The position numbers and the translations under genes were made by a program. From Acidobacteriaceae bacterium (lineage in GTDB: Bacteria; Acidobacteriota; Terriglobia; Terriglobales; Acidobacteriaceae), in contig PLBY01000079.1 of the NCBI GenBank assembly GCA_003134655.1, forward strand, positions 1 to 64,000: a DNA stretch of 64,000 bases. Reading direction: 5' to 3'. This document shows positions 8,453 to 16,429 of this stretch, one piece after another. The notes beneath the pieces were generated by a model that was not told where the DNA came from, made no database searches, and saw only the letters and a list, made by a program, of their open reading frames with translations. Each line of letters starts with the position of its first letter. Positions within the stretch are counted from its first letter, which is position 1.

Positions 8453-9478
8453 ATGCCCGAGCTTCGCCAGAACTTTTTCACCAAGGAATGGGTCATCATC
8501 GCGACCGAGCGGGCCAAGCGGCCTGAGGAACTGGCCACGCATCGCGTGGTTCAGCCCATACCCGAGTTTGTCGAGAGCTGTCCGTTCTGTCCCGGCAATG
8601 AAAGCAAGACGCCGCCGGAGGTGCTGCGGTACCCGGCGAACAGTAATCCTTGGGCGGTGCGCGTGATCCCCAACAAGTTTGCCGCGTTGTCGAGCGAGGT
8701 GCAGCCGACGCGCAGCCTGCAGCACCTCCGGCGGCGCATTGAGGGCTTCGGGTTTCACGAGGTCATCATCGACAGTCCGGACCATTCGCGCTATATGGGG
8801 TTGCTCTCGGACGCGCATGTGGCGAGCATCTTGCGCGTCTACCGAGAGCGCTACAACGCGCTGAGCCTGGACCATCGGGTGAACCACATTACGATTTTCA
8901 AGAATCACGGGGCCGACGCCGGGGCAAGTTTGGCGCATCCGCACTCGCAGCTGATTGCGACGCCGGTGATCCCGAGCCAGGTGCGGCACAGACTATTCGA
9001 AGCCCTGCGCCACTACGACGACGCCGGAGAATGCATGTTCTGCCACATGGTGGAGCGGGAGGTGGAAGACCAGACGCGGGTGGTGCTGAAGAGCGAGCGC
9101 TTCGTGGCGATGGAAGTGTTCGCGTCGGCTACGCCGTTTGCCACTCACATTTTCCCGCTGCGGCACATGGCCAGCTTCGGGGACATTTCGGAGATGGAAG
9201 TGGTCGATTTGGCGCGCGTTCTAAGGACTTTGCTGGCGAAGATTTATGTGGGGCTGGAGAATCCGGATTTGAACTTCACCGTGCGCAGCGGGCCGGCGGA
9301 ATATGCCGCGGCGCGGCACTTTCACTGGTATGTCAGCGTGATTCCGCGGCTGACGCGGGTGGCGGGGTTCGAGCTCGGGTCGGGGATGTTCATCAATTCG
9401 GTCTTGCCGGAGGCCGCGGCGGAGTATTTGCGGAAGGTCGCGGTGGAGAAGGTGGCGGGAGCCGCGATGGGGCAGTAG
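8453..9478 (+). CDS. galT: Galactose-1-phosphate uridylyltransferase-like protein
   Basis: A GalT-family (HIT superfamily) nucleotidylyltransferase of 341 residues. Zn-ligand cysteines are seen in SCPFCPGNE (about 42-50), the sugar-binding region in GFHEVIIDSPDHS, and the active site HPHSQ at residues 162-166, with a second CMFCHM site and FHWYVSVIPR near the C-terminus. The active site differs slightly from the HPHGQ common in GalT, so ADP-glucose phosphorylase-like activity is possible. GGAGGG lies 6 nt before the ATG at 8453 and fixes this start; a long in-frame extension upstream to 8126 crosses the asd promoter region and is rejected. It is followed by a terminator. Confidence 0.87.
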   Translation: MPELRQNFFTKEWVIIATERAKRPEELATHRVVQPIPEFVESCPFCPGNESKTPPEVLRYPANSNPWAVRVIPNKFAALSSEVQPTRSLQHLRRRIEGFGFHEVIIDSPDHSRYMGLLSDAHVASILRVYRERYNALSLDHRVNHITIFKNHGADAGASLAHPHSQLIATPVIPSQVRHRLFEALRHYDDAGECMFCHMVEREVEDQTRVVLKSERFVAMEVFASATPFATHIFPLRHMASFGDISEMEVVDLARVLRTLLAKIYVGLENPDLNFTVRSGPAEYAAARHFHWYVSVIPRLTRVAGFELGSGMFINSVLPEAAAEYLRKVAVEKVAGAAMGQ

Positions 9479-9501
9479 GGAAGTATCGCGTCGGGGGAGA
9501 C

Positions 9502-9535
9502 CGCTGCAGGCCAGTTGAGGCTTGCAGCGTTTTCT
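9502..9535 (+). terminator. Rho-independent terminator after galT
   Basis: An 11-bp stem, CGCTGCAGGCC against GGCTTGCAGCG with one G-U pair, loop AGTTGA, is followed directly by TTTTCTTT. It starts 24 nt after the galT stop codon. Confidence 0.82.
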
Positions 9536-9654
9536 TTGGTGGGCTGCATTCTTGCGTCGCCCTTCGACTTCGCTTAGGGCAGGCTTTCGCGGCTCGGGCA
9601 TGGCGATGGTCGCGTTGATGGGAATCCGGCCGAGTCAACGATACTGGCGGTTCC

Positions 9655-9681
9655 GCGGGCCGGCGGGCCGCCGGCGCTACT
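9655..9681 (+). repeat. Short form of family B repeat
   Basis: GCGGGCCGGCGGGCCGCC followed by GGCGCTAC; the GGCGCTAC end matches the longer copies at 1877, 5641 and 7110. It lies just before the end of the AI-2E permease gene. Confidence 0.45.
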
Positions 9682-9697
9682 GAACGACATGCTGTGA

Positions 9698-10786
9698 CTA
9701 CGGCCTGTGGGTTTCCTGGTTTCGGAAAGGGTAGTCGGTCAGGGGGCCGAATTTTTTCTTTTCGGCGTAGAGGCGCCAGCGGCGGAAGACTATGCGGAGG
9801 CTCGCCATGACGGGGATGGAGAGGTAGACGCCGAGGATGCCGGCGACTTCGCCTCCGGCCATGACGCCGAAGATCGCGGCCAGAGGATGCAGTTCCATGC
9901 TTTCGCCCATGATGCGAGGCGAAGACACATAGTCCTGCAGCAGGCGCCACATCCCGAGAAAAATGATCAGGATGAGCCAGTGCTTGTAGCTCATGAGCAG
10001 GGCTACGGTCACGATGACGAGGGCGGCGGCCAGCGGGCCGACCACGGGAACGAATTCCAAAACACCACCCATGGTACCCAGAACCAGGGCGTAGGGAACC
10101 CGCATGGCGCCGAGAAACGCAGAGTACATCACTAGCGTCAAAGCGGCGAGAGTCAGTTGGGCACGGATAAAGTGGGCCAGCATCTGATTCAGATCGTTGA
10201 GCACGTTCTCCAGAAACTCGCGCTGGGGGCGGGACTGGATGGTCGAGAGCAGGAAGTCGCTGAAAGCGCGACCGTCTTTCAGGAAGAAGATCGACAACAG
10301 TGGCACGACTAAGAATAGCCAGGCCTGCTTGGCGACGTCGGCCACACGAAGCCCAATGCGTTGCGCCACTTCGGTAATTTCGTCGCTGTGGCTTACCAGG
10401 AACGACTGCAGCAGGTCGGTCGACCGCTTGTTCCAGCCGTGCTCTGCGCCGAGTTGCTGTGCGATTTGACCGGAACTCAGTTGGTTCAGCAGCGCGGGCA
10501 GGGACTGTCCAAGCTTCGCGCCTTCCCGCGTGACCTTTGGGCCGACAACCACAAAGAAGACCACCACCAGGAGGAGCAGCAGAATGTAGAGGAGGGCGAT
10601 AGCCCGTTCGCGCCCGCGCAGCACCTTTTCGACGCGGTTCACCAGCGGGCTCATCAGGTAGGCGAAAAAGATGGCGAACAGGAACGCGATCAGGGTGGCC
10701 CGAGCCACGTAAAGGAATCCCAGCCCCAGCGCGAACAGCAGCACCGTGACCAGAGCCCGCGCCGTACGTGAGTCAGTCAGCAGCAA
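9698..10786 (-). CDS. AI-2E family transporter (YdiK/PerM-type permease)
   Basis: A polytopic inner-membrane protein of 362 residues in the AI-2E exporter/PerM family, whose members export small molecules or ions; the real substrate is unknown. There are two N-terminal membrane helices (about 11-45), a third near residue 65 and a long extramembrane segment. The conserved C-terminal helices follow, with VPYALVLGTMGGVLEFVPVVGPLAA, which carries the family's PxxG/VGP motif, and a DYVSSPRIMG segment. The predicted start is TTG (10784-10786), with no strong Shine-Dalgarno, so the first few residues are uncertain. Same strand as the next two genes but 47 nt away. Confidence 0.9.
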   Translation of the reverse strand: MLLTDSRTARALVTVLLFALGLGFLYVARATLIAFLFAIFFAYLMSPLVNRVEKVLRGRERAIALLYILLLLLVVVFFVVVGPKVTREGAKLGQSLPALLNQLSSGQIAQQLGAEHGWNKRSTDLLQSFLVSHSDEITEVAQRIGLRVADVAKQAWLFLVVPLLSIFFLKDGRAFSDFLLSTIQSRPQREFLENVLNDLNQMLAHFIRAQLTLAALTLVMYSAFLGAMRVPYALVLGTMGGVLEFVPVVGPLAAALVIVTVALLMSYKHWLILIIFLGMWRLLQDYVSSPRIMGESMELHPLAAIFGVMAGGEVAGILGVYLSIPVMASLRIVFRRWRLYAEKKKFGPLTDYPFRNQETHRP

Positions 10787-10833
10787 TAAGTTTTCCAGGG
10801 CAAATCTCGATTCTGCCGCCGGGCGAGCACAGC

Positions 10834-11598
10834 CTAATCCCGGACTACCTCGGTGTTATCGGCAGGAATCGCTACCTTGATCAACTTGAAATGGTCGTGA
10901 TCGTCCACCCAAAGGGCCCAGTCGAACTGATCTCCATGAAGATTCAAGCGCAACAGGTCTCGCTCGACGCCGCGAATGGTCACTTTCTCTTTGCCCCCGA
11001 GCGAAATGCGGACGCTCATCGAAGTACGGTCTTGCGGGACGAGCGTGCCGAAGTCCGCCGACTCCTGCCGGCATTTCGTGTCGCCGCCCGCAGGCTGACA
11101 AACTGCATTCAGATATTTCCAGGCCAGCACTTCCCGGTGAATGAAGAAATTGTTGTCCAGAATGGGAGTGACCGCGGGCAACAGGAAAACTTGTTCGGCG
11201 GGTTTGGCGGAAGAGGATGTGCTGATTACCTCCTTGAGGAAGTCATTGTTGGGAAACACGCTCAGCGAGCCACCGGAAGACTGACTCCATTCGTAGCGCA
11301 ACAACTCGCCATTCGAACTCAGCTCCAGGTTCGATTTCTGGCTGGTGGATTCTGATCCGGAGGTATCCTTCAGTTGCGACTTGATGATGCTGTTGCCGGC
11401 CTGCTGCTCGATGTGGAAGGTCTCGGTGGCGACGCGCTGGCCTTTGATGAAAATTCCGAACGAGCCGGAGTCGATCGTCTGGGTGGCCGCGGGTTTTTGC
11501 TTATCTTTGTTGTCCGCCGCGCTGGCACCGGCAAAGGCGGTAAGGGAAGAGGCCAGAAGAAGGGCCAGGGCACGACGGATGGGGGTTTCGAACTTCAC
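10834..11598 (-). CDS. Secreted protein of unknown function
   Basis: I do not recognise the family. It has 254 residues with a signal peptide (about residues 1-27, hydrophobic ALALLLASSLTAFAGASA). Then comes a mature part rich in beta-forming residues and two cysteines in VCQPAGGDTKCRQ. The pattern SGSFGIFIKGQRVATETF resembles periplasmic DUF3108/DUF6134-like beta proteins, but only loosely. The ATG overlaps the stop of the shikimate kinase gene by 4 nt (ATGA), so the two are translationally coupled. Confidence 0.7.
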   Translation of the reverse strand: MKFETPIRRALALLLASSLTAFAGASAADNKDKQKPAATQTIDSGSFGIFIKGQRVATETFHIEQQAGNSIIKSQLKDTSGSESTSQKSNLELSSNGELLRYEWSQSSGGSLSVFPNNDFLKEVISTSSSAKPAEQVFLLPAVTPILDNNFFIHREVLAWKYLNAVCQPAGGDTKCRQESADFGTLVPQDRTSMSVRISLGGKEKVTIRGVERDLLRLNLHGDQFDWALWVDDHDHFKLIKVAIPADNTEVVRD

Positions 11599-12248
11599 TC
11601 GACTTCTCCTTGTTCAGTGCGTAGCGCGATTTGTTTCAGGCCCAGCGCTTTCGCGATCTCGGCAGCGATCGTTTCCACCGCGCGGCTGCCCGTCTGAATT
11701 TTCAACGATGCCTTCGAGTAGCTCTTGCGCCGAGTTTCGTACAGCTTGCGAAACTGCTCCATGCTGCGCAGCAAAGGACGTTCGGTTCCGTTTTTAGTTG
11801 CCTGCGTACGACAGCGAAGCCACAATTTCTCGACCGGTGCGTCCAGAAAAACCGTGGGCACCCTGGCTGTTTTCAGCAGGGCCGCATTTTCTTTCTGCAC
11901 GAAGGCGCCGCCGCCCAACGCTACGATTCTTGCGCCCCCGCCGTGCAGTTCCTCGAGCACATGCTGCAGGGCCGAGTGCTCGGCTCGCCGGAACTCGGAT
12001 TCTCCCGCATCCCGGAAAATCTCCGCAACCGTGCGCCCTTCGCGGGCCTGAATGCGGTCGTCGAGATCTTCAAAGACCCAATTCAGCCGCTGTCCGAGGG
12101 CACGGCCAACGCTCGTTTTCCCGGCTCCCATGAAGCCGACCAGGAAAACAGAGTTGCCGGGAAGACCGGCGAGCTTCGCGGACGGCTGTTTGGGCCGCAC
12201 ACGTATGCGTCGCTTGGCGTTCGCGGTTTTGCCAGAACCCTTCTTCAA
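11595..12248 (-). CDS. aroK: Shikimate kinase
   Basis: Phosphorylates shikimate at the 3-OH in chorismate/aromatic amino acid synthesis. The P-loop is GFMGAGKTS, the substrate-binding Asp lies in EDLDDRIQAREGRTVAEIF, and the shikimate-binding Arg in ESEFRRAE with the GGGA motif after it; the lid Arg is in GTERPLL. At 217 residues it is longer than the usual ~170-180. The excess is a Lys/Arg-rich N-terminus (about 27 residues) and a short C-terminal tail. The start used here is TTG at 12246-12248; a later start is possible and would remove part of the basic leader. It is coupled to the downstream secreted protein by a 4-nt overlap. Confidence 0.9.
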   Translation of the reverse strand: MKKGSGKTANAKRRIRVRPKQPSAKLAGLPGNSVFLVGFMGAGKTSVGRALGQRLNWVFEDLDDRIQAREGRTVAEIFRDAGESEFRRAEHSALQHVLEELHGGGARIVALGGGAFVQKENAALLKTARVPTVFLDAPVEKLWLRCRTQATKNGTERPLLRSMEQFRKLYETRRKSYSKASLKIQTGSRAVETIAAEIAKALGLKQIALRTEQGEVE

Positions 12249-12258
12249 GTCAGCTTCT

Positions 12259-12320
12259 AGCTGCTAGCTCCTAGCCACCCAGAGGTTTGGCTAGAAGCCA
12301 GAAGCTAGGAGCTAGCAGCT
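12259..12320. repeat. TAGC-rich inverted repeat
   Basis: A 17-bp perfect inverted repeat, AGCTGCTAGCTCCTAGC (12259-12275) against GCTAGGAGCTAGCAGCT (12304-12320), lies between the DUF4097 gene and aroK. Similar AGCTCCTAGC strings occur at 16223-16245, and a looser form at 1010-1095. Confidence 0.72.
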
Positions 12321-12324
12321 GTAT

Positions 12325-13182
12325 TTATCTTGAGGTGCGTCTTCTGAGGTGGATTTTACCACTGAAGCTGCGCAGGACTACGGTCGATGATACTGCTGCG
12401 CGCCCCATAGTACCCCAGAAGGCACTTCCCTCTTTGATGACGAACCAGGTGTGCGCTTTGGGTTGGAGAGGAATGTCGTCGTGGACTTCGCCGCGCACCG
12501 AGCGCGCGCTCACGTCGGCCGAAGTGGAGTCGGGCACGGTTGCTTCGATGTTCCCGCTGTGGCTCGTGAGGCGGTATTCGCCGCGATCGCCGAAGTCGCC
12601 GACGTAGTTGATGCTCCCGCTGGTCGAGATGACCTGCACCAGTGGGCCGGTGACCGCATTGAGCGTGACATCGCCGCTCAAGGAATCAACTTCGACGTGG
12701 CCGTCCTGTACGTTCGTGAGGGTGACCGGACCGTTCAGCGTCTTCACATGCACGTGGCTGCCGGTGATGTCGCGAATCTCGACGGTGGCGGCGGAGCCCT
12801 CCAGAGTCACATCGCCGTGAAGTCGTTCGGCGCGCAGGGGACCCGTGCTTGAGTGCAGAGTGATGCTCGCGTCAGCGGGCACCAGGATTTCGTAATCCAC
12901 GCGGCCGGACTGCGCATCGGCTCCGGGCAGCAGATGCGACTGGATCTCAACGCGATTGCCGACGAGGGCGTTATCGACTTCAACTTTGTCAGAAGCGAGC
13001 ACAGCACTGATCACGACGGTGTTGCCCGTCGAGGGCTTGACCGAGATCGAGCCGTAGGGATTGTTGACGGAGACCCCGGACTTGGGCCCAACGTTGAAGT
13101 GAAAGTCCTTGTGGGTCTCGGCGACCAGCGACCCGGCCAGCATCGCGCCGACGACTACAAGTTGGATTGTGCGCCCGCTCAT
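12325..13182 (-). CDS. DUF4097-type secreted beta-helix protein
   Basis: A 285-residue exported protein with a signal peptide (residues 1-22, ending SLVAETH). The mature part is a run of short beta-strand repeats of the form SxSGDVxLxxVxGxxxVxSxSG, for example VDSLSGDVTLNAVTG and STSGSINYVGDFG. This is typical of DUF4097 putative adhesin/beta-helix proteins, which often sit beside ECF sigma and anti-sigma genes. Here it is next to such a pair on the same strand, 73 nt after the anti-sigma gene, so it is probably part of that regulon. The role itself is unknown. Confidence 0.8.
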   Translation of the reverse strand: MSGRTIQLVVVGAMLAGSLVAETHKDFHFNVGPKSGVSVNNPYGSISVKPSTGNTVVISAVLASDKVEVDNALVGNRVEIQSHLLPGADAQSGRVDYEILVPADASITLHSSTGPLRAERLHGDVTLEGSAATVEIRDITGSHVHVKTLNGPVTLTNVQDGHVEVDSLSGDVTLNAVTGPLVQVISTSGSINYVGDFGDRGEYRLTSHSGNIEATVPDSTSADVSARSVRGEVHDDIPLQPKAHTWFVIKEGSAFWGTMGRAAVSSTVVLRSFSGKIHLRRRTSR

Positions 13183-13255
13183 AAGATTAGATTCCTCGAA
13201 TGCCCCGGTTCGGTCCGCGCAGCGCCAAGCTGGCGGGTCGAGAATTGCCCCTACA

Positions 13256-13882
13256 TTACGGCAAAGAACGATCCATCGCCAAGTCGAAAAGCATGGCCTT
13301 TTCCTGATACGCCTCCATGAGCGAACGGCGAGCCTCCTCGTCGTTCGGGTTGGCGGCCACTATGCTCTTAGCGTCCTGAATGTACTCATTGACGTGCCGG
13401 AGATTATCCGCGTACTGCGCCTTGACGTCCGGCGACAGTTGGGCCACTTCCTGCAGCAGGTCGTCATCGTTCAGACCCGCAACGGCCATGTCGGAAACGG
13501 CGCTGGCCGGCGTTGCGTTGCCCGCGAGTGGCTGCGACGGAGAAGGCTGGCGAACATAAAGCCCTACCGCGATCAGCAGAGCGGCGGCGACCGGGGCTGC
13601 CCAACGCGCCCACGCCCAGCGACTGCTGATGGAGGGCAGAAGGGAACGGCTGGGCCGCTGTGGCCGAATCAGTCCCTCCTGCCGTAATGCGATTTCGATG
13701 GAATTCCAGACGCGGGGACTAGGTTCTTCCGCCGCACTCAGTTCAGGTGCCGTGGCGATGATGAGATCCAGTTCCGCGACCAGGGCCGAGCAATCGGGGC
13801 AGGTCTTCAGATGTGCCCGCTGTTCCGGACTGCGGCCGTCTTCGATCTCCGCCAGGCTGGCTTGCAACTCAACGCAATTCAT
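13256..13882 (-). CDS. Anti-sigma factor with zinc-finger (ZAS) domain
   Basis: A membrane-anchored anti-sigma factor of 208 residues. The zf-HC2/ZAS motif reads HLKTCPDC (H-x3-C-x2-C, about residues 24-31) with an earlier Cys3. One membrane helix (about 93-110, WAAPVAAALLIAVGLYV) separates it from a C-terminal alpha-helical region of ~95 residues that would lie in the periplasm. It follows the ECF sigma gene by 126 nt on the same strand, and most probably binds and holds that sigma factor. Confidence 0.85.
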   Translation of the reverse strand: MNCVELQASLAEIEDGRSPEQRAHLKTCPDCSALVAELDLIIATAPELSAAEEPSPRVWNSIEIALRQEGLIRPQRPSRSLLPSISSRWAWARWAAPVAAALLIAVGLYVRQPSPSQPLAGNATPASAVSDMAVAGLNDDDLLQEVAQLSPDVKAQYADNLRHVNEYIQDAKSIVAANPNDEEARRSLMEAYQEKAMLFDLAMDRSLP

Positions 13883-14008
13883 ACTGCTCTCCCCAAGCCT
13901 CAGTTGAATCAGTGTACTTGCTAATTCACGTCAGCTTGCAGTGTTGCGCCTCTGCCGAGGTTACTGCCGTGTCCGGTCTGCGCCGGCTCACTTTACGTGC
14001 CTTGCTGC

Positions 14009-14614
14009 TCAGGACTTGTCGGCCTTTTCGGCTCGCTGCATCTTAAGCAGATCGCGCAGCTTCATCCGTGCTTTGTGGAGCTGCGACTTGCTGTTGCCGA
14101 TCGAACAACCCACGATCGTCGCGATCTCATTATGTTCGTAACCTTCGACGTCGTGAAGAACAAAAATCGTGCGGTAACCGGGAGGGAGATCGTCGACTGC
14201 TTTTTGCAACTGCAGCCGGTCGATGGATCCGGCCAACGCCAAATCTTCGGCCCCGAAATCTTTCTTCGGCGTATCTTCTTCGCCGCCCTGCGTGGTCTCT
14301 TCCAGCGAAACCACCGGGAGGCTCTTCTTGCGCAACTGCATCAGCACCACGTTTACCGACAGGCGATGCAGCCATGTCGAAAACGCCGATTCGCCGCGAA
14401 ACGTTCCAATCTTACGGTAAAGCTGCAGGAACGCTTCCTGAGTCAGATCTTCGGCCTCGGCAGTGTTCGCGGTCATGCGCAGACAGAGCGAGTACACGCG
14501 CCGTTTGTGCTTGTCGTAGAGAGCCTGGAACGCCTGGGCGTCCCCTTGCTTGGCTCGCTCGATGAGCTCGGCTTCGTTCGAGTCCTTGCCTTGTCGCTGT
14601 TCTGGGTCGGTCAA
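14009..14614 (-). CDS. ECF-type RNA polymerase sigma-70 factor
   Basis: A 201-residue extracytoplasmic-function sigma factor. Region 2 is about residues 24-92 ([58 protein letters not shown]), and region 4 about 130-190 ([40 protein letters not shown]). The linker is acidic. The start is TTG with GGAAAAGG 6 nt upstream. The anti-sigma and DUF4097 genes follow, which fits an envelope-stress style module. No GGAAC/GTC type autoregulatory promoter is obvious upstream. Confidence 0.92.
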   Translation of the reverse strand: MTDPEQRQGKDSNEAELIERAKQGDAQAFQALYDKHKRRVYSLCLRMTANTAEAEDLTQEAFLQLYRKIGTFRGESAFSTWLHRLSVNVVLMQLRKKSLPVVSLEETTQGGEEDTPKKDFGAEDLALAGSIDRLQLQKAVDDLPPGYRTIFVLHDVEGYEHNEIATIVGCSIGNSKSQLHKARMKLRDLLKMQRAEKADKS

Positions 14615-14885
14615 GTTGCCTTTTCCGGCCGCACCCCATGAGATGCGGGCTAACTATCTTTGCGTTGTATGGCTTGCGGGCCGTCACGACGGCACGAAAG
14701 TAATCGACATATTCAGAATATCAGAGGCATTCTACCGAACTTGGGATACTCGGATGAGATGCTCTGTCTGCGGAAATCCTTTGCCTGAGCAGGGTTGAGC
14801 AGGCTGGCTCCCCGAGCTATAAACCCGATCCCGAATTTAGAGTCGCGATCTTCGGAAATTGGTAAATTTGGCGTCGCTGAAAAGG
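14615..14885. other. Intergenic stretch with a zinc-ribbon-like mini-ORF remnant
   Basis: A 14-codon frame at 14754-14798 (plus) reads MRCSVCGNPLPEQG and stops. The neighbouring frame then stays protein-like (EQAGSPSYKPDPEFRVAIFG) until TAA near 14865. This looks like the broken start of a zinc-ribbon protein, or chance. Nothing else is recognised here. Confidence 0.25.
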
Positions 14886-16160
14886 TCACTTTTGCCTCGA
14901 AGTGATCGTCTCCAGATTGTGCCCGTGCGGCCCCAGTTCACGCTGGCGGAGCAGGAAAGCAAACGTCAAGCCTAAGAATCCCAGGATGGAAAAGATCCAC
15001 ATGCCGAGGTTATAGCCGCTGGGATGATCGGGGCCGGCGTGGCTGTAATCGTTGGCCCAGCCGACCATCAGGTTGAATCCGAACAGGCCTATGTTCTGGA
15101 TCATCGTCATCAGTCCGTATGCGGTCCCCAACTTGGACTGATCGACGATATAGGCGACCGAAGGCCACATCACGGCCGGGATCAGCGAGAACGCCACTCC
15201 CATCAGCACCATGGGCACGTACAGGTTCACGTGGGTGTAGGCCATCATCAGGTAAACGGGAATTAGGAGCAGAGAGCCGAACATCATCAGCAAGGCCCGC
15301 TTGCCGATCCGGTCGACCCAGAGGCCGAACAGGGGAGTCGCGATCATGGCAAATAGAGTCAGAGTGCTGGACAGAAATCCTCCGAACTCCCGCGAAGTGC
15401 CGTGCGCCTCGATGAAGAATTTCACGGCGAAGGTTTGGAAGGGGAAGATGGCCGAGTAGAAGGTGACGCAGAGGGCCACGATATACCAGTAGCTGACGCC
15501 GAACTTGAACAGATCCTTGAAGACGACTTTGTCAGTGGAGGCTTCGCCCAAATGGAAGTTCTTTTCCGCCTGTACTTCCATGATCCAGTAGACGATTGCG
15601 CCGATGACGCAAAAGACGGAGAAGGCCAGGGCAATCAGGAATGGCCAGCGCCAGTTCGCATAGGCAGCGCGTGCCCAAGTCGGGGAGTTCAATGCCGCGA
15701 ACGAACCGAGGCGGCAGATGGTGAGGTTGATGCCGAAAGCGAAGCTTAGCTCTTTGCCTTTGAACCAGCGGGCTAACGCGGCAGTGACCGCAACGTTGAG
15801 GGATTCGGCGCCCATGCCGAAGATGAGCCGTCCCGCGGCCATAACCGCGAGGGTGCCGGACGATGCCGTAATCGCCGGTCCGATCAGGCAAAGTACGCCG
15901 AAAATCATCAAAGACTTTCGCAGCCCGAGCCGGTCAATGATGAAGCCGCCGATCACAACGGTGAAAATATTGGGGAAACTGTAGATCGCCTGGAGCAGCC
16001 CGATGTTCTCATCCGAGAAGCCGAGTTGCTGCTTTAAGACGTCGGCCAGGGGGCTGAGCGCGTCGTACGCGTAGTAACTGCCAAACATGGCCAGACTGAG
16101 GAAGACCAGCACCATCCAGCGATAGAGGCGGCTGGGCTCAGGACGGACGGTTTCGGGCAT
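14886..16160 (-). CDS. Major facilitator superfamily transporter
   Basis: A 424-residue inner-membrane permease with about 12 predicted helices. The MFS loop-2/3 motif appears as GGFIIDRLGLRKSL (about 77-90) and again as the loop-8/9 copy FGLWVDRIGKRALL. MATFGSYY-like helix 1 and GRLIFGMGAESLNVAVTAALARWF resemble the family containing eukaryotic MFSD1 and bacterial sugar/acid permeases. The substrate is not predictable. It is flanked by intergenic sequence on both sides, so it is probably monocistronic. Confidence 0.9.
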   Translation of the reverse strand: MPETVRPEPSRLYRWMVLVFLSLAMFGSYYAYDALSPLADVLKQQLGFSDENIGLLQAIYSFPNIFTVVIGGFIIDRLGLRKSLMIFGVLCLIGPAITASSGTLAVMAAGRLIFGMGAESLNVAVTAALARWFKGKELSFAFGINLTICRLGSFAALNSPTWARAAYANWRWPFLIALAFSVFCVIGAIVYWIMEVQAEKNFHLGEASTDKVVFKDLFKFGVSYWYIVALCVTFYSAIFPFQTFAVKFFIEAHGTSREFGGFLSSTLTLFAMIATPLFGLWVDRIGKRALLMMFGSLLLIPVYLMMAYTHVNLYVPMVLMGVAFSLIPAVMWPSVAYIVDQSKLGTAYGLMTMIQNIGLFGFNLMVGWANDYSHAGPDHPSGYNLGMWIFSILGFLGLTFAFLLRQRELGPHGHNLETITSRQK

Positions 16161-16247
16161 CAGCGCTCTTTTCCGAGCAGATTGAACTCCAGGGATGACG
16201 AGCAGAGAAGAGTAGCAGAATTCAGCTTCTAGCTCCTAGCTGCTGGC

Positions 16248-16421
16248 TTGTCATGCTGAGCGGAGCATTGCGGAGCGCGAAGGCGATCCGCAATGTGAAG
16301 TCGAAGCATCCCTACCATCACCAGTGCGTGTGCCTCGCGGGATTTCGAGTGGGCGCAGGGATGCTTCGACTACGCGGTGAGGATCGCTTCGCTCTCCTCG
16401 CCGCTCCGCTCAGCATGACAA
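16248..16421. repeat. Composite nested inverted repeat (174 bp)
   Basis: The outer arms TTGTCATGCTGAGCGGAGC (16248-16266) and GCTCCGCTCAGCATGACAA (16403-16421) are a 19-bp perfect inverted repeat. Inside them AGTCGAAGCATCCCT (16299-16313) and AGGGATGCTTCGACT (16357-16371) form a second, 15-bp, perfect one. It is non-coding, between the MFS gene and the end of the ThiF-like gene. Confidence 0.8.
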
Positions 16422-16429
16422 ATTGGAAC

